DNA of 64,000 nt from Nageia nagi (taxonomy: Eukaryota > Pinophyta): contig JBITNC010000001.1 in NCBI GenBank assembly GCA_050084985.1, positions 59,334,001-59,398,000 of the forward strand. Direction: 5' to 3'. Numbering within the stretch: the first letter of the stretch is position 1; the number at the start of each line of letters is the position of its first letter. The translations under genes were made by a program, and so were the position numbers. This document shows, in pieces, positions 25,755 through 37,052 of this stretch. Under the pieces are notes generated by a model. That model was given only the letters and a program-made list of their open reading frames with translations, did no database searches and was not told the DNA's origin.

Positions 25755-26626
25755 AGTTTCATGGATTGTAATGATTGAAGGATATGCAATTCATGGTTAT
25801 AGCAATCATTCCTTTAAACTATTTTATTTTATGAAGCACTTTGGAACCAACACTATAGCATAACCTTTTTATGTTTTTTACTTGTATGAAGTCATGTAGG
25901 TCTAGCGTATGATGTTTGTAAGTACTTTAATAACATGAGTGACATTTATTGTATTTTTTCTATGGTGAATCGTTATACATGTATTATTGAAATTATTGGT
26001 TGTGCATGCTAACTTGATGAAGCTTTAAATTTCATTATCAAGATGCCCATAAAACTAAATGGAGTGTGTGGATATGTTTTCTTTGTGTTTGTAGATCACA
26101 TAAGAGTATATGAAGAGGGGAACTTGTGGTAACAATCATTTTTCTATTGGAACCTAAAAATTATTCATTGTATATTCTTATTTAAAATATTTATGTTGAA
26201 GTGGGAAGTTGGTATGATGTTTAAAGAGTAAGGACATTAATGAAATATTGAGTAATAAAGGAAAACTTGAATATATTTGGATTGAAGTTGACGTATCATA
26301 CCCCAAAATACAAGAGATCTATGAAAAAATAGATAAATTAGCAAGTGAGATGAAGGCATTAGGGTATATTCCAAATATAACATTGTGTTACATGATGTGG
26401 ATGCTAATGATAAAAATTACTTCTCTTCCAACATAGCAAAAAATTAGCAATAATGTTTGGGTTATTAAATACTTCCCCTAAAATGGTTAATAGATTTGTA
26501 AAGAACTTTTGAATTTATGATGATTGCCATATTGTATCCATGATTATTGCAAGGGATATTTTGATGAGGGATGCAAATTGATTCCTTCATTTAAAACATG
26601 GAGAATGTTCTTATGGAGATTACTAA
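25755..26626 (+). pseudogene. PPR E/E+/DYW C-terminus, copy 1
   Basis: E motif pieces (IEGYAIHGYSNHS, about 25777) are followed by an E+ region (LEPKNYSLYIL, YVEVGSWYDV, about 26146-26220) and a DYW domain: IQEIYEKIDKLASEMKALGY (about 26303), LLFQHSKKLAIMFGLLNTSP (26421-26480), DDCHIV (about 26525), ARDILMRDAN, and the C-terminal HGECSYGDY (26597-26623). The DYW domain is a cytidine deaminase. Here the catalytic H-S-E is H-S-K (26432-26440), the first zinc Cys before DDCH is Tyr, and TAA replaces the final Trp codon (26624-26626). Inactive, but complete in outline. Confidence 0.85.
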
Positions 26627-26820
26627 TGAATCAAAGTAATGCAAAATCTAAAGAGTCTTGCACAATGATGGTGCATACTTTCATATATAAAGGAAACCAT
26701 ATTTCATTTTTTTTAAGTATCATTATTAAATATTTATATTTTATACAATTAGATAATTTTGTTGATTGTTGACATCATATTTTCAAATGAATATAACTAC
26801 CTACATATATTTGTAAGTGA
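26627..26820. other. Spacer after DYW copy 1
   Basis: AT-rich spacer between the DYW end and the next PPR block; no feature. Confidence 0.5.
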
Positions 26821-27259
26821 ATTGTTTAACAAGACGCATGATGTAGACATAATTTCATGAAATACAATGATCTTAGGATATGCACAAAATGGATATGTTG
26901 AAAGGGACCATGAACTATTTAACAATATTACCTCATCGAATTGTAATCTTATGGATTGTGATGATTGTAGGATATACAAATATGGGTTTTTACTAAAATG
27001 GCTACAGATACTTTTAAGAATATGTAATTTTAGGTGTAAATTCAAACTCTGCAACCTTTGTTAGCATTCTTCAAACATGTCCCACCATGTCATCTCTAAA
27101 GGAAGGTATGGACATCCATCAAAGAGTAGTTGAAAATGGTTTTGCATACAATGTTGTAGTTGTGAATGCCCTAATAGACATGTATGCAAAATGTGGAAGA
27201 ATATACAAGGCTCAAGAATTATTTGATAAGATGCATGATGCAAATACAATTTCAAGGAA
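26821..27259 (+). pseudogene. PPR remnant, third block
   Basis: PPR units follow the first DYW copy directly: ILGYAQNGYVERDHELFNNI (26867-26930), TCPTMSSLKEGMDIHQRVVE (about 27078), VVVNALIDMYAKCGRIYKAQ (about 27157) and ELFDKMHDANTISRN. The text is close to the block ahead of DYW copy 1, so this is a second gene copy in tandem. Frameshifts and stops occur. Confidence 0.75.
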
Positions 27260-28000
27260 TTAAAGGATTAGAGGATATGCAATTTATGGATACAACAAGG
27301 ATGCCTTTAAACTATTTGATATGTGAAGCACTTGGGAATCTACCAAAATAGCATAACCTTTGTATATTTTTTACTATGATCCATCCATGGAAGTATAGTG
27401 GATGAGGGCTATAAATACTTTAATAGTATGAGTGCCACTTATGCATTATTCCCATAAAATTTGAATTGGGTGTGTGGATGTGTCTTCCTGGTGCATGTAG
27501 ATCATATAAGAATGTAGGAATAGGGGTATTTATGGTAATATTTTATTTTTTGGGAGGCTCAATAGGCTCCATCTTATATTCTTTTAAATATTTATGTTGA
27601 ATTGGGTAGCTGGAATGAGGTTCAGAGATAGGAAATTAATGAAATATTGAGGAATCATTGGATGTAGTTGGATTGAAGATGAAAAAAGACACATGCTTTT
27701 CTTATAGAAGATAGATCACACCCACAAATTCAAGAGACATATGAAAAATTAGATAAATTATCAAGTGAGATGAAGGAAATAAGGTATATTCCAAATACAA
27801 TACCTATGTTGCATGATGTGGAGGTTGACTATAAATAATTGCTTATTTTTTAGCATAGCAAAAAATGTTGGCAATTGCATTTGGGTTGTTAAAGGCTCTC
27901 CTTGGTATTGTTATTACAATTATGAAGAACCTTGTATTATGCAGTGTTGCCATACTGAAACCAAGTTTATCTTCAATATTATTAGAAAGTACATTATTTT
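27260..28000 (+). pseudogene. PPR E/E+/DYW C-terminus, copy 2 (cut short)
   Basis: E pieces (IRGYAIYGYNKDAFKLFD), an E+ region (near 27590, YVELGSWNEV), then SHPQIQETYEKLDKLSSEMK (about 27718) and a DYW part with H-S-K in place of H-S-E (27854-27862), AIAFGLL after a 2-bp shift, and CHTETKFIFNIIRK (about 27950-27990). At about 28000 it passes without a gap into PPR text (LIHMYAKYGRIHKSQELFDNM). The C-terminal DYW tail is missing. The junction points to recombination between tandem copies. The shared H-S-K suggests that it descends from an already damaged copy. Confidence 0.8.
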
Positions 28001-28640
28001 GATTTCCTTGATACACATGTATGCAAAATATGGAAGAATACATAAGTCCCAAGAATTGTTTGATAATATGATGTAGATACAGTTTCATTGGAATGCAATA
28101 TTTGGAGGTCATGTAATTAATGGCTACAACTAAGGATTTCCTTAAACTCTATTAAAGTAGATGTAATTGTTAGATGAAAACCCAAACTCTATAACCATTT
28201 CCATTCAATATGCCCAAAAAATCTAAATTGGGCCTAAGAATTCTTTGAAAAAATGCCTCATCAAGATATAGTCTCATTGACTACATTGATTGTAGGAAAT
28301 GCACAATATGGATATATTGAAATGGTCAATGAATTGTTTGATAAAATACCTCACTGAGATGCAGTCTCATGTAATGTAATAAATTGTAGGATATACATAA
28401 AATGGATTTTTCTAAAAAGGCCCTAAAGACTTTTAAGTAGATGTAATTATCAGATGCAAAGCCAAACTCTATAACCTTTTCTAGCATTCTTCTAGCTTGT
28501 GCCATCATGGAAGCTCTAGTATAAGGTATGGACATCCATAAAAGAGTATTTGAAAATGGGTTTATATCAAATGTTATGGAAAAATGCACATAAATCCTAA
28601 GAATTATTTCATAAGATGCTTGATGCAAATATAGTTTCAC
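28001..28640 (+). pseudogene. PPR remnant, fourth block
   Basis: PPR pieces: MYAKYGRIHKSQELFDNM (28018-28070), a VNELFDKIPH piece (about 28325), MDIHKRVFENGFISNV (about 28530) and AHKS-like. Repeats alternate between frames. It is continuous with the E-like block starting at about 28640. Confidence 0.7.
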
Positions 28641-29185
28641 GAACTACATGATTGAAGGATGTGAAATTCATGGCTACAGTAAGGATTCCCTTAATATATT
28701 TGATCTGATGAAGCACTTAGGACCCATACCTCCTAGAATAATATTTGTATGTGTTTTAATTGTATGCAACCATGCAATTTTAGTGGATAAGGATTTTAGA
28801 TACTTTAATATCATGGGTGACTCTTATTGCATTATTCCTAGGATGAATCATTATATATGTGTTATTAACCTTCTTCATCATGCATGCTATCTTGAGGAAT
28901 CTATGAATTAATTTCCAATATGCCCTAAAAACCTGAGTAGGGGGTGTGGATGTATTGCTTGGTACTTGTAAATCACCTAAGAATGTAGGAATAAGGGAAT
29001 TTGTGGCCTAATAGTATAACAACCATAGCAACATAACCTTTTTATGTGTTGTACTTGATAAATTACCCTAGCAACATAACCTTTGTATGTAGTCTACTAG
29101 CATGGAGCATTCTTCTAGCATGTGCAACCATTGAAGCTCTAGAAGAAGGTATGGACATCCATAAAAAAGTAGTTGAAAATGATTA
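28641..29185 (+). pseudogene. PPR E-motif remnant, last block
   Basis: An 87-codon open stretch (28648-28911) reads IEGCEIHGYSKDSLNIFDLM, IIFVCVLIVCNHAILVDKDF, RYFNIMGDSYCIIPRMNHYI and LLHHACYLEESMN. This is an almost unbroken last PPR plus E motif. Beyond 28915 the E+ text decays. At 29030-29110 AACATAACCTTT(G/T)TATGT is present twice, and a further IHKKVVEND piece lies at about 29158. No DYW follows. Confidence 0.75.
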
Positions 29186-29889
29186 ATGTTTGAATTTTAT
29201 GCTTGGTTAACGGGTAGAGGTAATCAATGTCATTTGGTAGGTTGTAAAACCCCCTTCATATGCTATTGAAAGGTGAAATTAGAGCTTCCTATCAAGAATA
29301 GGCACCAAAACTAGCATAAAATCAAATAGGGTGTAGAACCAACATAAAATTAAAGGGTAAAGAACTACATACAATGCTTACAATATAATATATGAAAATA
29401 AATAACAATATAGAAATGCTTACAGTAAATTTTCCCCTAAAATTATTTTCCTCTATCCTATGAACACACCCTCTCCCTCTTATTGCCAATGTTTTGAATG
29501 AAAATGATAAGATAGAAAATCATTTTTAAATGTTGGCTATTGGTTTCAATACCATTACCATTGTTGGTGGCCTTCAATGGCCTCATCATGGGTGATAGTT
29601 ACAGCATCATATTATGTTAAGTCAAACAAAAAAAATATAAACAATAAATTTTTAAATGTTACAAATTTTAAAAAATTGTAAATTATAAAATTTAAAATAT
29701 TATAAGTTTTTAAAATATTAAAAACTTAAAAGATAAAATATAATAAATTTTATATATATTATAGATTTTAAATTTTTAAATATTATAAGTTTAACTCTTT
29801 AAAATATGATAAATTTTATATGTATTATAGATTTTAAATTTTAAACTATAATAAATTTTAAGATATTATAAATTTTAAAATATTATAAA
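29186..29889. other. Non-coding, AT-rich spacer
   Basis: No coding signal. From about 29640 to 29890 the sequence is nearly pure A/T and built from TATAAATTTTAAAATAT-like units, an irregular AT satellite that leads into the TTAGGG-like array. Confidence 0.5.
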
Positions 29890-30228
29890 TTTAATATGGT
29901 TTAGGGTTAGCATTCATGGTTTGGGGTCAGGGTTAGGGTTAGGAGTAAGGGTTTAAGGTTAGGGTTAGGGTTTAAGGTTTAGGGCTAGGGCTAGGAGTAA
30001 GCATTAGGGATTATAATTAGGGGTTAGGGTAAGAATTAGGGGTTAGGGTTTAGAATGAGGGTTAGAGTTTAGGGTAAGGATTAGGGATTACAATTAAGGG
30101 TTAGGGGTTAGGGTTAGTTGTTAGTGTTAGGTGTAAGGGTTAGGGGATAGGGGTAAGGGTTATGAAATGGGGTTAGGGGTTATGGGTTAGGATTTGGGGT
30201 AATGGTTAGAGGTTGATTATTGGGTAAG
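29890..30228 (+). repeat. Degenerate TTAGGG-like array
   Basis: About 340 bp of GGGTTAGGGTTTAGGG-type text with 5-8 bp units, G-rich strand on plus. Units are irregular (TTAGGG, TTAGGGG, TTTAAGG), unlike a true telomere. The array ends exactly where the long LTR starts (30229). Confidence 0.8.
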
Positions 30229-31029
30229 TGTCATTGATATATGTTTTTGTATACATAGGGGTTTGACCTAAATGAAATAAATACACATAAATATTTAAAT
30301 ATGTAATATCTAAGCTAGTTAACTCAAATAAACATACATGAATAATATGGAATAATGAAATATAGTAGGTGTAATTATAGAACTAGGGTTCTATTGATGT
30401 AATAAAAGCATGCACTAAAGAGATAGAATCAAGTGTAAGATAAATGCATGTATCAAAGCTGATTATATGTAGGATGAACTTATCAAGGAGAGGTGACCTT
30501 GATGTGTGAACCCCATAGAGCATAGTAAAAGGAAGGACAATGTGGACATGCACACTAGCGTAGATGTAATTCTAGAAACAAGAGTGTGGGCATGCATGGG
30601 AGCACAAACACTAGGGTTCCTAATGATTAAAGTTCACCACCAAGATTTGATGCATAACAAAATGTTGATAAGTTGATTCAAGAATATGATCACAAAAAAG
30701 GATGATAGATATTTTCTCAAGTGATAACGAGATTCCAATCTCAATAGGTGGAATTTAGAAATACCTAAGTGTAGGCTACCAACTATTAAGATGTAATCTT
30801 GATATACTTTTCTTGTGTTAGATATACTTACATTTATATCATGCATGATATCACCATTTGACCCCTTGAATATTGGTTGAAGTCATCTTGGTGTACCTAA
30901 CATAAAATATAAGAACATAACCTAAACAATACATTATAATAAGGTAAAATATAACTAAAATATGATTAAATGTGTGTGTAAATTTGTACCTAAGTGGGAC
31001 CATGGTAAGGGGACTACTTTTAGGTGTCA
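30229..31029. repeat. LARD-like LTR, left copy
   Basis: 801 bp, alignable by eye to 35684-37052 along its length, except for the insertion in the right copy. Starts TGTCATTGATAT and ends AGGTGTCA. Confidence 0.7.
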
Positions 31030-31320
31030 ATTAATACCCTCCTTTATAAGTATAATGAAATTGAATCTTTAAATGACATTATACTTGCAAAGGAAGTAAA
31101 GGTAAAGAGAAGAAAAATTTGATACTTCCCTAGTTTAGTTGTAGAATTATCTGAATCATCAAGGAATGATGATTTACATTGCCCCCTCTTTACCTTGGTT
31201 ATGAGATGTAATGGCTTACATGAAGTAGAATCAACCAAGAGAAATGAATAGCCTAAAAATGAGAGAGATAAAACACCTACCTTCCCATCATATATGTGAG
31301 GGTTAACTCATAAAATATAT

Positions 31321-31347
31321 AGTAGTGATAGTGATAGTGATAGTAAA
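31321..31347. repeat. (TAGTGA)n short repeat
   Basis: About four units of AGTGAT/TAGTGA in a row. Confidence 0.7.
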
Positions 31348-31524
31348 TAATCATAAGAGTTCATTTCATCATAAATGATATAATAAGAATGTATCAAGGA
31401 TGAAATTAATGTAATATGCATACATCATCTTGAGAACATAAAATATCCTACTATTATATTCATATCATCATATAAATATTCAATATTTCATTCTTAGATT
31501 TATACATAAAATATCACAACAAGG

Positions 31525-31810
31525 TGTGTCAATATCGTCATGGGGTACATACCCCATTCCTAGATGCAAACACGTGAGATCATAAAAAGATATGCTAATA
31601 TCATCATGAGGTACATGCCCCATTCATATATGCAAACATATGATCATAAAGCAAGCTATGATGGTTAATATCCCAACCAAAAAAGGATATCATAAAGAGT
31701 GTCATGCATTGTCATGGGGTACATGCCCCATTCCTAGATATAGATAAGATATACCAATATCATCATGAGGTGCATACCCATTATTATATGTGACATAGGA
31801 TCATAAAGAG
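31525..31810. repeat. Minisatellite with GGGGTACATGCCCC palindrome
   Basis: Four irregular units (near 31531, 31596, 31706 and 31755) contain AATATC(G/A)TCATG(G/A)GGTACAT, then a CCCCATTC motif and ATCATAAA. The GGGGTACATGCCCC part is nearly self-complementary. Non-coding. Confidence 0.7.
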
Positions 31811-32230
31811 AAATCATAGTGATGGTTAGTTTAAATCCAACCAAAAAAGGTGATCATAATAATAATGGAGGTTAGTTTATACCTAACCAAAAAAAGTAAT
31901 TGCAAAACATGGTTGGTTTATTTCCCAACCATATATGTGATTATAGTGATGGTTAGTTTAGACCCAACCAACAAAGATGACTCCAAGACATTGTTGGTTT
32001 ATTTTGCAACCATGTATGTGATAGTGAGGGTTAGTTTAGACCCATTCAACAAAGGTGACTTTGAGACATGGTTGGTTTTTTCCCAATCATGTATGTGATT
32101 AAAGTACTAGTGATAATATGCCATTATAATGATGATTGGTTTAGTTACATTCAACAAACTAACCCAAGAAAATGGTTGGATTAGTCCCAACCAAGTTATC
32201 ATAAAATAGTGATGGTTACTTTTAGTCTAC
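31811..32230. repeat. Minisatellite of ~80-bp units (GGTTAGTTTAGACCCAACC)
   Basis: Alternating half-units GATGGTTAGTTTAGACCCAA and ACATGGTTGGTTTATTTCCC repeat about five times; GGTTGG/CCAACC pairs could fold within each unit. An 82-codon plus-strand frame (31850-32098) is only the array read in one frame (repeating VSLDPTNK and TWLVYF) and is not a gene. Confidence 0.75.
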
Positions 32231-33900
32231 CAAATAAGGACATGCTCAATCAAGCAATGTGGTATAGTCATAACAAAGCATGGTAAAAGCAAATAGTTTG
32301 CATGTATTCATTATGCATGTAAAGACATAGAGTAGTAAAATATGCTAATGATATCATATTTCCCAAATGATTTGGATAAAGCATGTATTTGATTAATGAA
32401 GCATATATGCATTTTATATTAGCAGTAATATGATTATAAATAAATGATTTAGTTTAGCCAACTAGAAATAATGTTATTTGTCAAACATGTGCAAAGATAT
32501 ATATTTCACTAAGCAAGAGATTGATTTTATTTTCCATTCAAATAAGCATGTATGTAACCATGATCATAGAAATGTGCATAAACTAAATATAAAAGTCATA
32601 TAAAGTTAAGATATAGAAAATTTTCCTAATAAATGCTTGAATACATACCCCCAAGTCTTGTATTATGAATTAAATATGTAGACTACACCAACATAAATGC
32701 TACTAGTAATGTCAATGCTAATCATTCAACTGATTTCTTGCTATCATGATCTAATACTATGCTTTTGATTGACATTTATCTCAACTACTTTTGAATACAA
32801 TAACTAAATTGACATGATCTAAGCTAAAAATGCTATCATCAATGCTAAGTTATTGATATTCCCTAGTGTGGATGCTCATATACTTTCATATTCTGATATT
32901 ACAATTTTTGTCAATTAAACCTTTGATTTATATTAGTATTTTGAACCCAATTTTTGATAACTAAGATAAAATCTGAAGCACAAATGTTAAACCTAAAATT
33001 GATTCATATATAACCAAATTCTAAATTAATTCTCATATAGATCCCAAATACTAAATTGATTTGATACATTTGATTATCATGGAAAATTTAAGAATATTGA
33101 TGAGAGATAAACGATGACAAAAGCTTGATGAAAGAAGAATCATTGATGAAATGATTAGTATGAATAGATATCAAAAAGAAAATAAGAAGTAATAAAAAGT
33201 CACTAAGAAGATGAAGATTGCAAAGATAACAAGATTGAAAGTCTTGATGATATTTTCTATGGTAGCCAAATATTTACATGGGACTAACTTAAATAATGTG
33301 CAACCTAATTTTTGTTGGTCTTGAATTCCTAAAATAAAAATATGAATGCTTGACACTATTGTAATTTGTTGATGATTTTTTGCTATGATTTATCAATAAA
33401 TTTGCATATATCCTTGAAATAAATCTAAATTGAATGCAACCATGATAAATAATGATCAAATCATATTCAAAAATCTAATAGCATGCTTACCTTCATATCT
33501 AAGATGCTAATTTTATCTTTTCATGATTTTGACCTTCTAGGTACATGACTAGCTCATTATTGTAAAACTTGTAATTATCATAAGATTGATCATGTTTTGA
33601 GTAAAAATGATTGATTTAGGGAAGAAAATAGACTTGTTTCATGCTTTCTAGATCTAAAACCTTTAAATGATCATAACATTTTATCCATAAAGAATTTTGA
33701 GGTGATTCTATTTTTTGAATTTGTGTGATTTTTTTAGCTCTATCCAAATATCAAATTAGATTTTATTATTTTGATTTTTATGATTTATTTCACCTTAAAA
33801 CACATTTGATAATGTTAAAAAATTTAAACAAATATGACTAAACATGAATGAATTAAATGAACTTAAATAAGGTGATAAACAAGACATGAATACTCAACAA
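32231..33900. other. LARD-like interior, non-coding
   Basis: AT-rich DNA without domain or repeat of note inside the long-LTR element. Confidence 0.5.
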
Positions 33901-33901
33901 A

Positions 33902-34035
33902 ATGATGGTTAAATTTTTCCCCAACAAACAAAGGGAAAGAACATAAGTGAAGGTTAATTATGCCCCAACATACAAAGGGGAAAGAAAGAAAAATGAAGGC
34001 TAATTATGCCCCTAACCTAAAAATGGGAAATAAAA
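33902..34035. repeat. Tandem repeat, three ~46-bp units
   Basis: Units GATGGTTAAATTTTTCCCC..., GAAGGTTAATTATGCCCC... and GAAGGCTAATTATGCCCC... each end in a GGGAAA(G/T)-rich tail. They lie inside the long-LTR element. Confidence 0.7.
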
Positions 34036-34542
34036 TAACATAATATTCAATATGTAATGCAACTTATGAAAATGCATACCTAGCTTATATGGTTGTGCAT
34101 TCTTAATCTATATATAACATAAAAAGAAAAAGTCCAATGTAACATTAAGTAACTTACTTGTCATTGCTTTACATATTGCCTTACCTATCTCAATTGCTAA
34201 TTTTACTCTATATTTTTCAAATATCTTATCAATGATGGATGATGAATATTGCAATTTCTCTAGTAAGTGAAAGAATTCTTATTTTTCTTGAGCTATGTAT
34301 GCTTGTACTAAATAGAAACATCAATATCAGAATAAGAAGTGCCATATTTTCCTTTGAATGTGAGTTTGGATGCTTAGGTGATCACAAATGCTAGCATTTA
34401 TCATGCATAACGAAATCATCCAAATAATATTCATCACTTACCAAAGCATGTAAATATCTAGTTATATTAATGCATTTCATTTACCCTTCTTAGTCTTTAT
34501 ATATTTAATAAAATCATAAAAATGATTATTTCTAATGAAGCA
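34036..34542. other. LARD-like interior, non-coding
   Basis: Nothing recognisable. Confidence 0.4.
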
Positions 34543-34896
34543 TTATATGAAGCATTTTATCATGTGTACAATATCCTTACTATTAAGTGCAACATTCATT
34601 ATATCAACAAAATCAACATTAGTTAAAAAAGTAGTATCATTAACATTGGGTATTACATCATCATGACTAGTATGATCTACAGCAGTATCATCAATCATAG
34701 AATTATGACTAACGTTATCATTAGTTTGAGTATCAACATCACCAATGAAAGCATTAACAATAGTCATATCATCATCAGTTTCAAAAATATTAGTATTTTG
34801 TTCAAAAAAAATAACATGATCATCATCCAAAGTAAGATTTTCAACAATAACATTAGTAATATATTCCTTAATAATATCACCATTTGCAATTTTCAT
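34543..34896 (-). other. Open reading frame of 117 codons, D/N/T-rich, unrecognised
   Basis: A minus-strand frame with ATG, unusually long for this stop-rich interior. Its product is acidic and low in complexity (TLDDDHVIFFEQN, ETDDDMTIVNAFIGDVDTQT, SHNSMIDDTAVDHTSHDDV). The opposite strand is also open (34663-34914), as expected for low-complexity ATC/GAT-rich DNA, so chance is a real possibility. It could be a last trace of an element protein. Confidence 0.2.
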
Positions 34897-35683
34897 AGGT
34901 ATGTTACCTCATGAAGCTCTTCATCTTTGACATTTATAGTAAGTGTATGATTATGATAAAATATAGTATATAATATCATACATAAGATAATACATAATGT
35001 TATTCCTATCATACACTTTAGTATGGTAGTATATAGATACAAATTTGATATGATAAAGCATGATATACATGTGTAATATATTAGACAAGATAATATGATA
35101 AATATAACAAATATCATATTGTATATTTTATTAAAGGAGCATTGGTCAGCCATTTTGTGCAAGATATGACTTTAAAACAATATCAATATGTCCAAATAAT
35201 AATTATATATGAATGGGATAAAAAATTTCATTGCAAAAAATCATGAAATTGACCAAAATAACCTTCAAAATTAAGGGTTTAATGTAAAAACAAAATTCCA
35301 CAAAAATTTCTTCAACTCAAAATTGCATGGAAATGGAGGCAAATAAACCCAATTATACCTTATAAAAGTTGTCTACCATGAATATATAAGGTTTAGGTAA
35401 AATTCTAGGGCACAAATAGTCACCAATTTTTCAAAAATTAGGATCAAAATCTAGGGTTTTGAATAAAAATAAAATTCCATAAAATAAAAATACTCTCAAA
35501 TATTTGATAATTAAAAGAAATAGGGATTCCTAATTTTGTAGAAAATTAAGGCAAATAAAGAGCCAACAAAAATAGGGCTTCCTATGAAAATTCCACCAAA
35601 AATATGATACCCTAAAATTCAAACTAAGTTCGAGCAACACTTTCTAGCCCTAATTAGAATACGGATATGCTATAAAAAGTGTG
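34897..35683. other. LARD-like interior next to the right LTR
   Basis: Non-coding. An 89-codon minus-strand frame (35162-34893) is hydrophobic and low-complexity without a domain. The AAATTAAGGGTTT/AAAATCTAGGGTTTT motif recurs near 35270 and 35445. Confidence 0.4.
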
Positions 35684-37052
35684 TGTCAATATATTGATAT
35701 GTGTTCTAGTACACCTATGGTTTCAAATTAAATGAAATAAATACACATAAATATTTAATTATATAATATCTAAGCTATTTAACTCAAATAAACATACATG
35801 AATAATAAAGAATAATAAAATATAGGTGTAATAATAAAACTAGGGTTCTATTGATGTCAAGATACTAAATAAAAGCATGAACTAAGGAGATGGAATCAAG
35901 TGTAAGATAATTACCTATGTATCCTTACCTGTGTCAAAGGTAAGTATATGTAGGATAAACTTGTCAAGGAGACATGACCTTGATATGTGAACCCCATGGA
36001 GCACAACAAAAAGAAGGTTAGTGTGGGTGCTAGGTCCAAAAATAGCAACATGGGCATGCACGAGAGTGCATATGCTAAGGTTCCTAATGAGTAGAGTTCG
36101 CAACCAAGAGTTAATGTGCAACAAAATATCAAAAAGTTGAGCCAAACATATGATCATAGAAATTAGAGTAACTTTTAAGAACGACCCTGTAAAATCTTTT
36201 TTTAAACTTGTGGCTATTTAACATTATGATGATTTAGCACTATGGCTATATTCAAAAAAATATCTTAGTTTCCTTGGTTATAAATTATAATTTAACATTA
36301 TGTAGCTTACCTTTATCATTTTTAGTTGAATCCATATCAATTAATAATTCATAAAATTTGTATTACAAATAATAATGCTCTTTGTTGATATAGATTACAT
36401 GAATGTGATATGCATAAATGATCGGCATCACTTATTATTTATAAATAGTGGGTGATTCCTTAAAATAAATGACTCTATTTATAAAATCAAGGTGATATCT
36501 ACTAAAACTTATTTGGGAATGTTGACTATATTCTTATAATTATAAAAAATAAAATATGATTTTAATGTAAAGATACCAATATTTTGTATTTTATTACCTA
36601 AAATTAAGGCTACTAATGGGAATTCATACCAGGTAATATAGCAAAATGAGGAAGTCAAAAAGTGTAAATTTTAACCAATTTCCTATAAATAACCACTAAA
36701 ATTTTCTATGGAAAAAATTGATGATAGTATTTGATCGAGTGATAACAAGATTCTAATCTCAATAGGTGGAATTTAGAAACACCTAAATGTAGGGTAATGA
36801 CTATCAAGATGTAATCTTGACTTGCTTTCCCCAAATTAGAGATACTTACATTTATATCAGACCTAATATAACCATTTAACCTTTGTATAAAGGTTGAAGT
36901 TATCCCAATGTACCTAATATAAAAATAAGAACATAACCTAAGAAATATATGATAATAAAGTAAAATCTGATTAAAATATGATAGTGTGATTAAACCTATA
37001 TGTAAAGTTGTACCTAAGTGGACCATGTTAAGGGGACCACTTTTAGATGTCA
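35684..37052. repeat. LARD-like LTR, right copy, with insertion
   Basis: Starts TGTCAATATATTGATAT and ends AGATGTCA. Left-copy sequence is interrupted at about 36157 and resumes at about 36712, so this copy is longer (1,369 bp). Several short minus-strand frames here are shadows. Confidence 0.7.
36157..36711. mobile_element. ~555-bp insertion in the right LTR
   Basis: Absent from the left LTR. The flanks read CATAGAAA and CTATGGAAA, which could be a decayed target duplication. Inside is an imperfect palindrome (36425-36459, arms GCATCACTTATTATTTA and its partner, 13 of 17 matching). No clear terminal inverted repeats and no coding sequence. A small non-autonomous element is likely but the class is unknown. 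Confidence 0.4.

Larger units (their letters stand above)
30229..37052. mobile_element. Long-LTR element without recognisable coding (LARD-like)
   Basis: Direct repeats at 30229-31029 and 35684-37052 (the latter with a ~555-bp insertion) enclose about 4.65 kb. Both LTRs start TGT(GT)CA and end TGTCA. They share AATGAAATAAATACACATAA, ACTCAAATAAACATACATGA, ACTAGGGTTCTATTGATGT, ATCTCAATAGGTGGAATTTA and a GTAAGGGGACTACTTTTAGG-like end. The interior holds minisatellites and AT-rich text and no gag or pol domain that I can recognise. That fits a large retrotransposon derivative mobilised by another element. Orientation is uncertain. Flanks GTAAG and ACAAG are only a partial match for a target duplication. 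Confidence 0.65.

Noticed and set aside
31531-31760. Rho-independent-type terminator or operator at GGGGTACATGCCCC
   Set aside because: The palindrome is part of a repeated minisatellite in a plant retroelement, not next to any gene.
31850-32098. Small repeat protein of 82 codons
   Set aside because: The frame is the minisatellite unit read through; repeats on the DNA level explain it fully.
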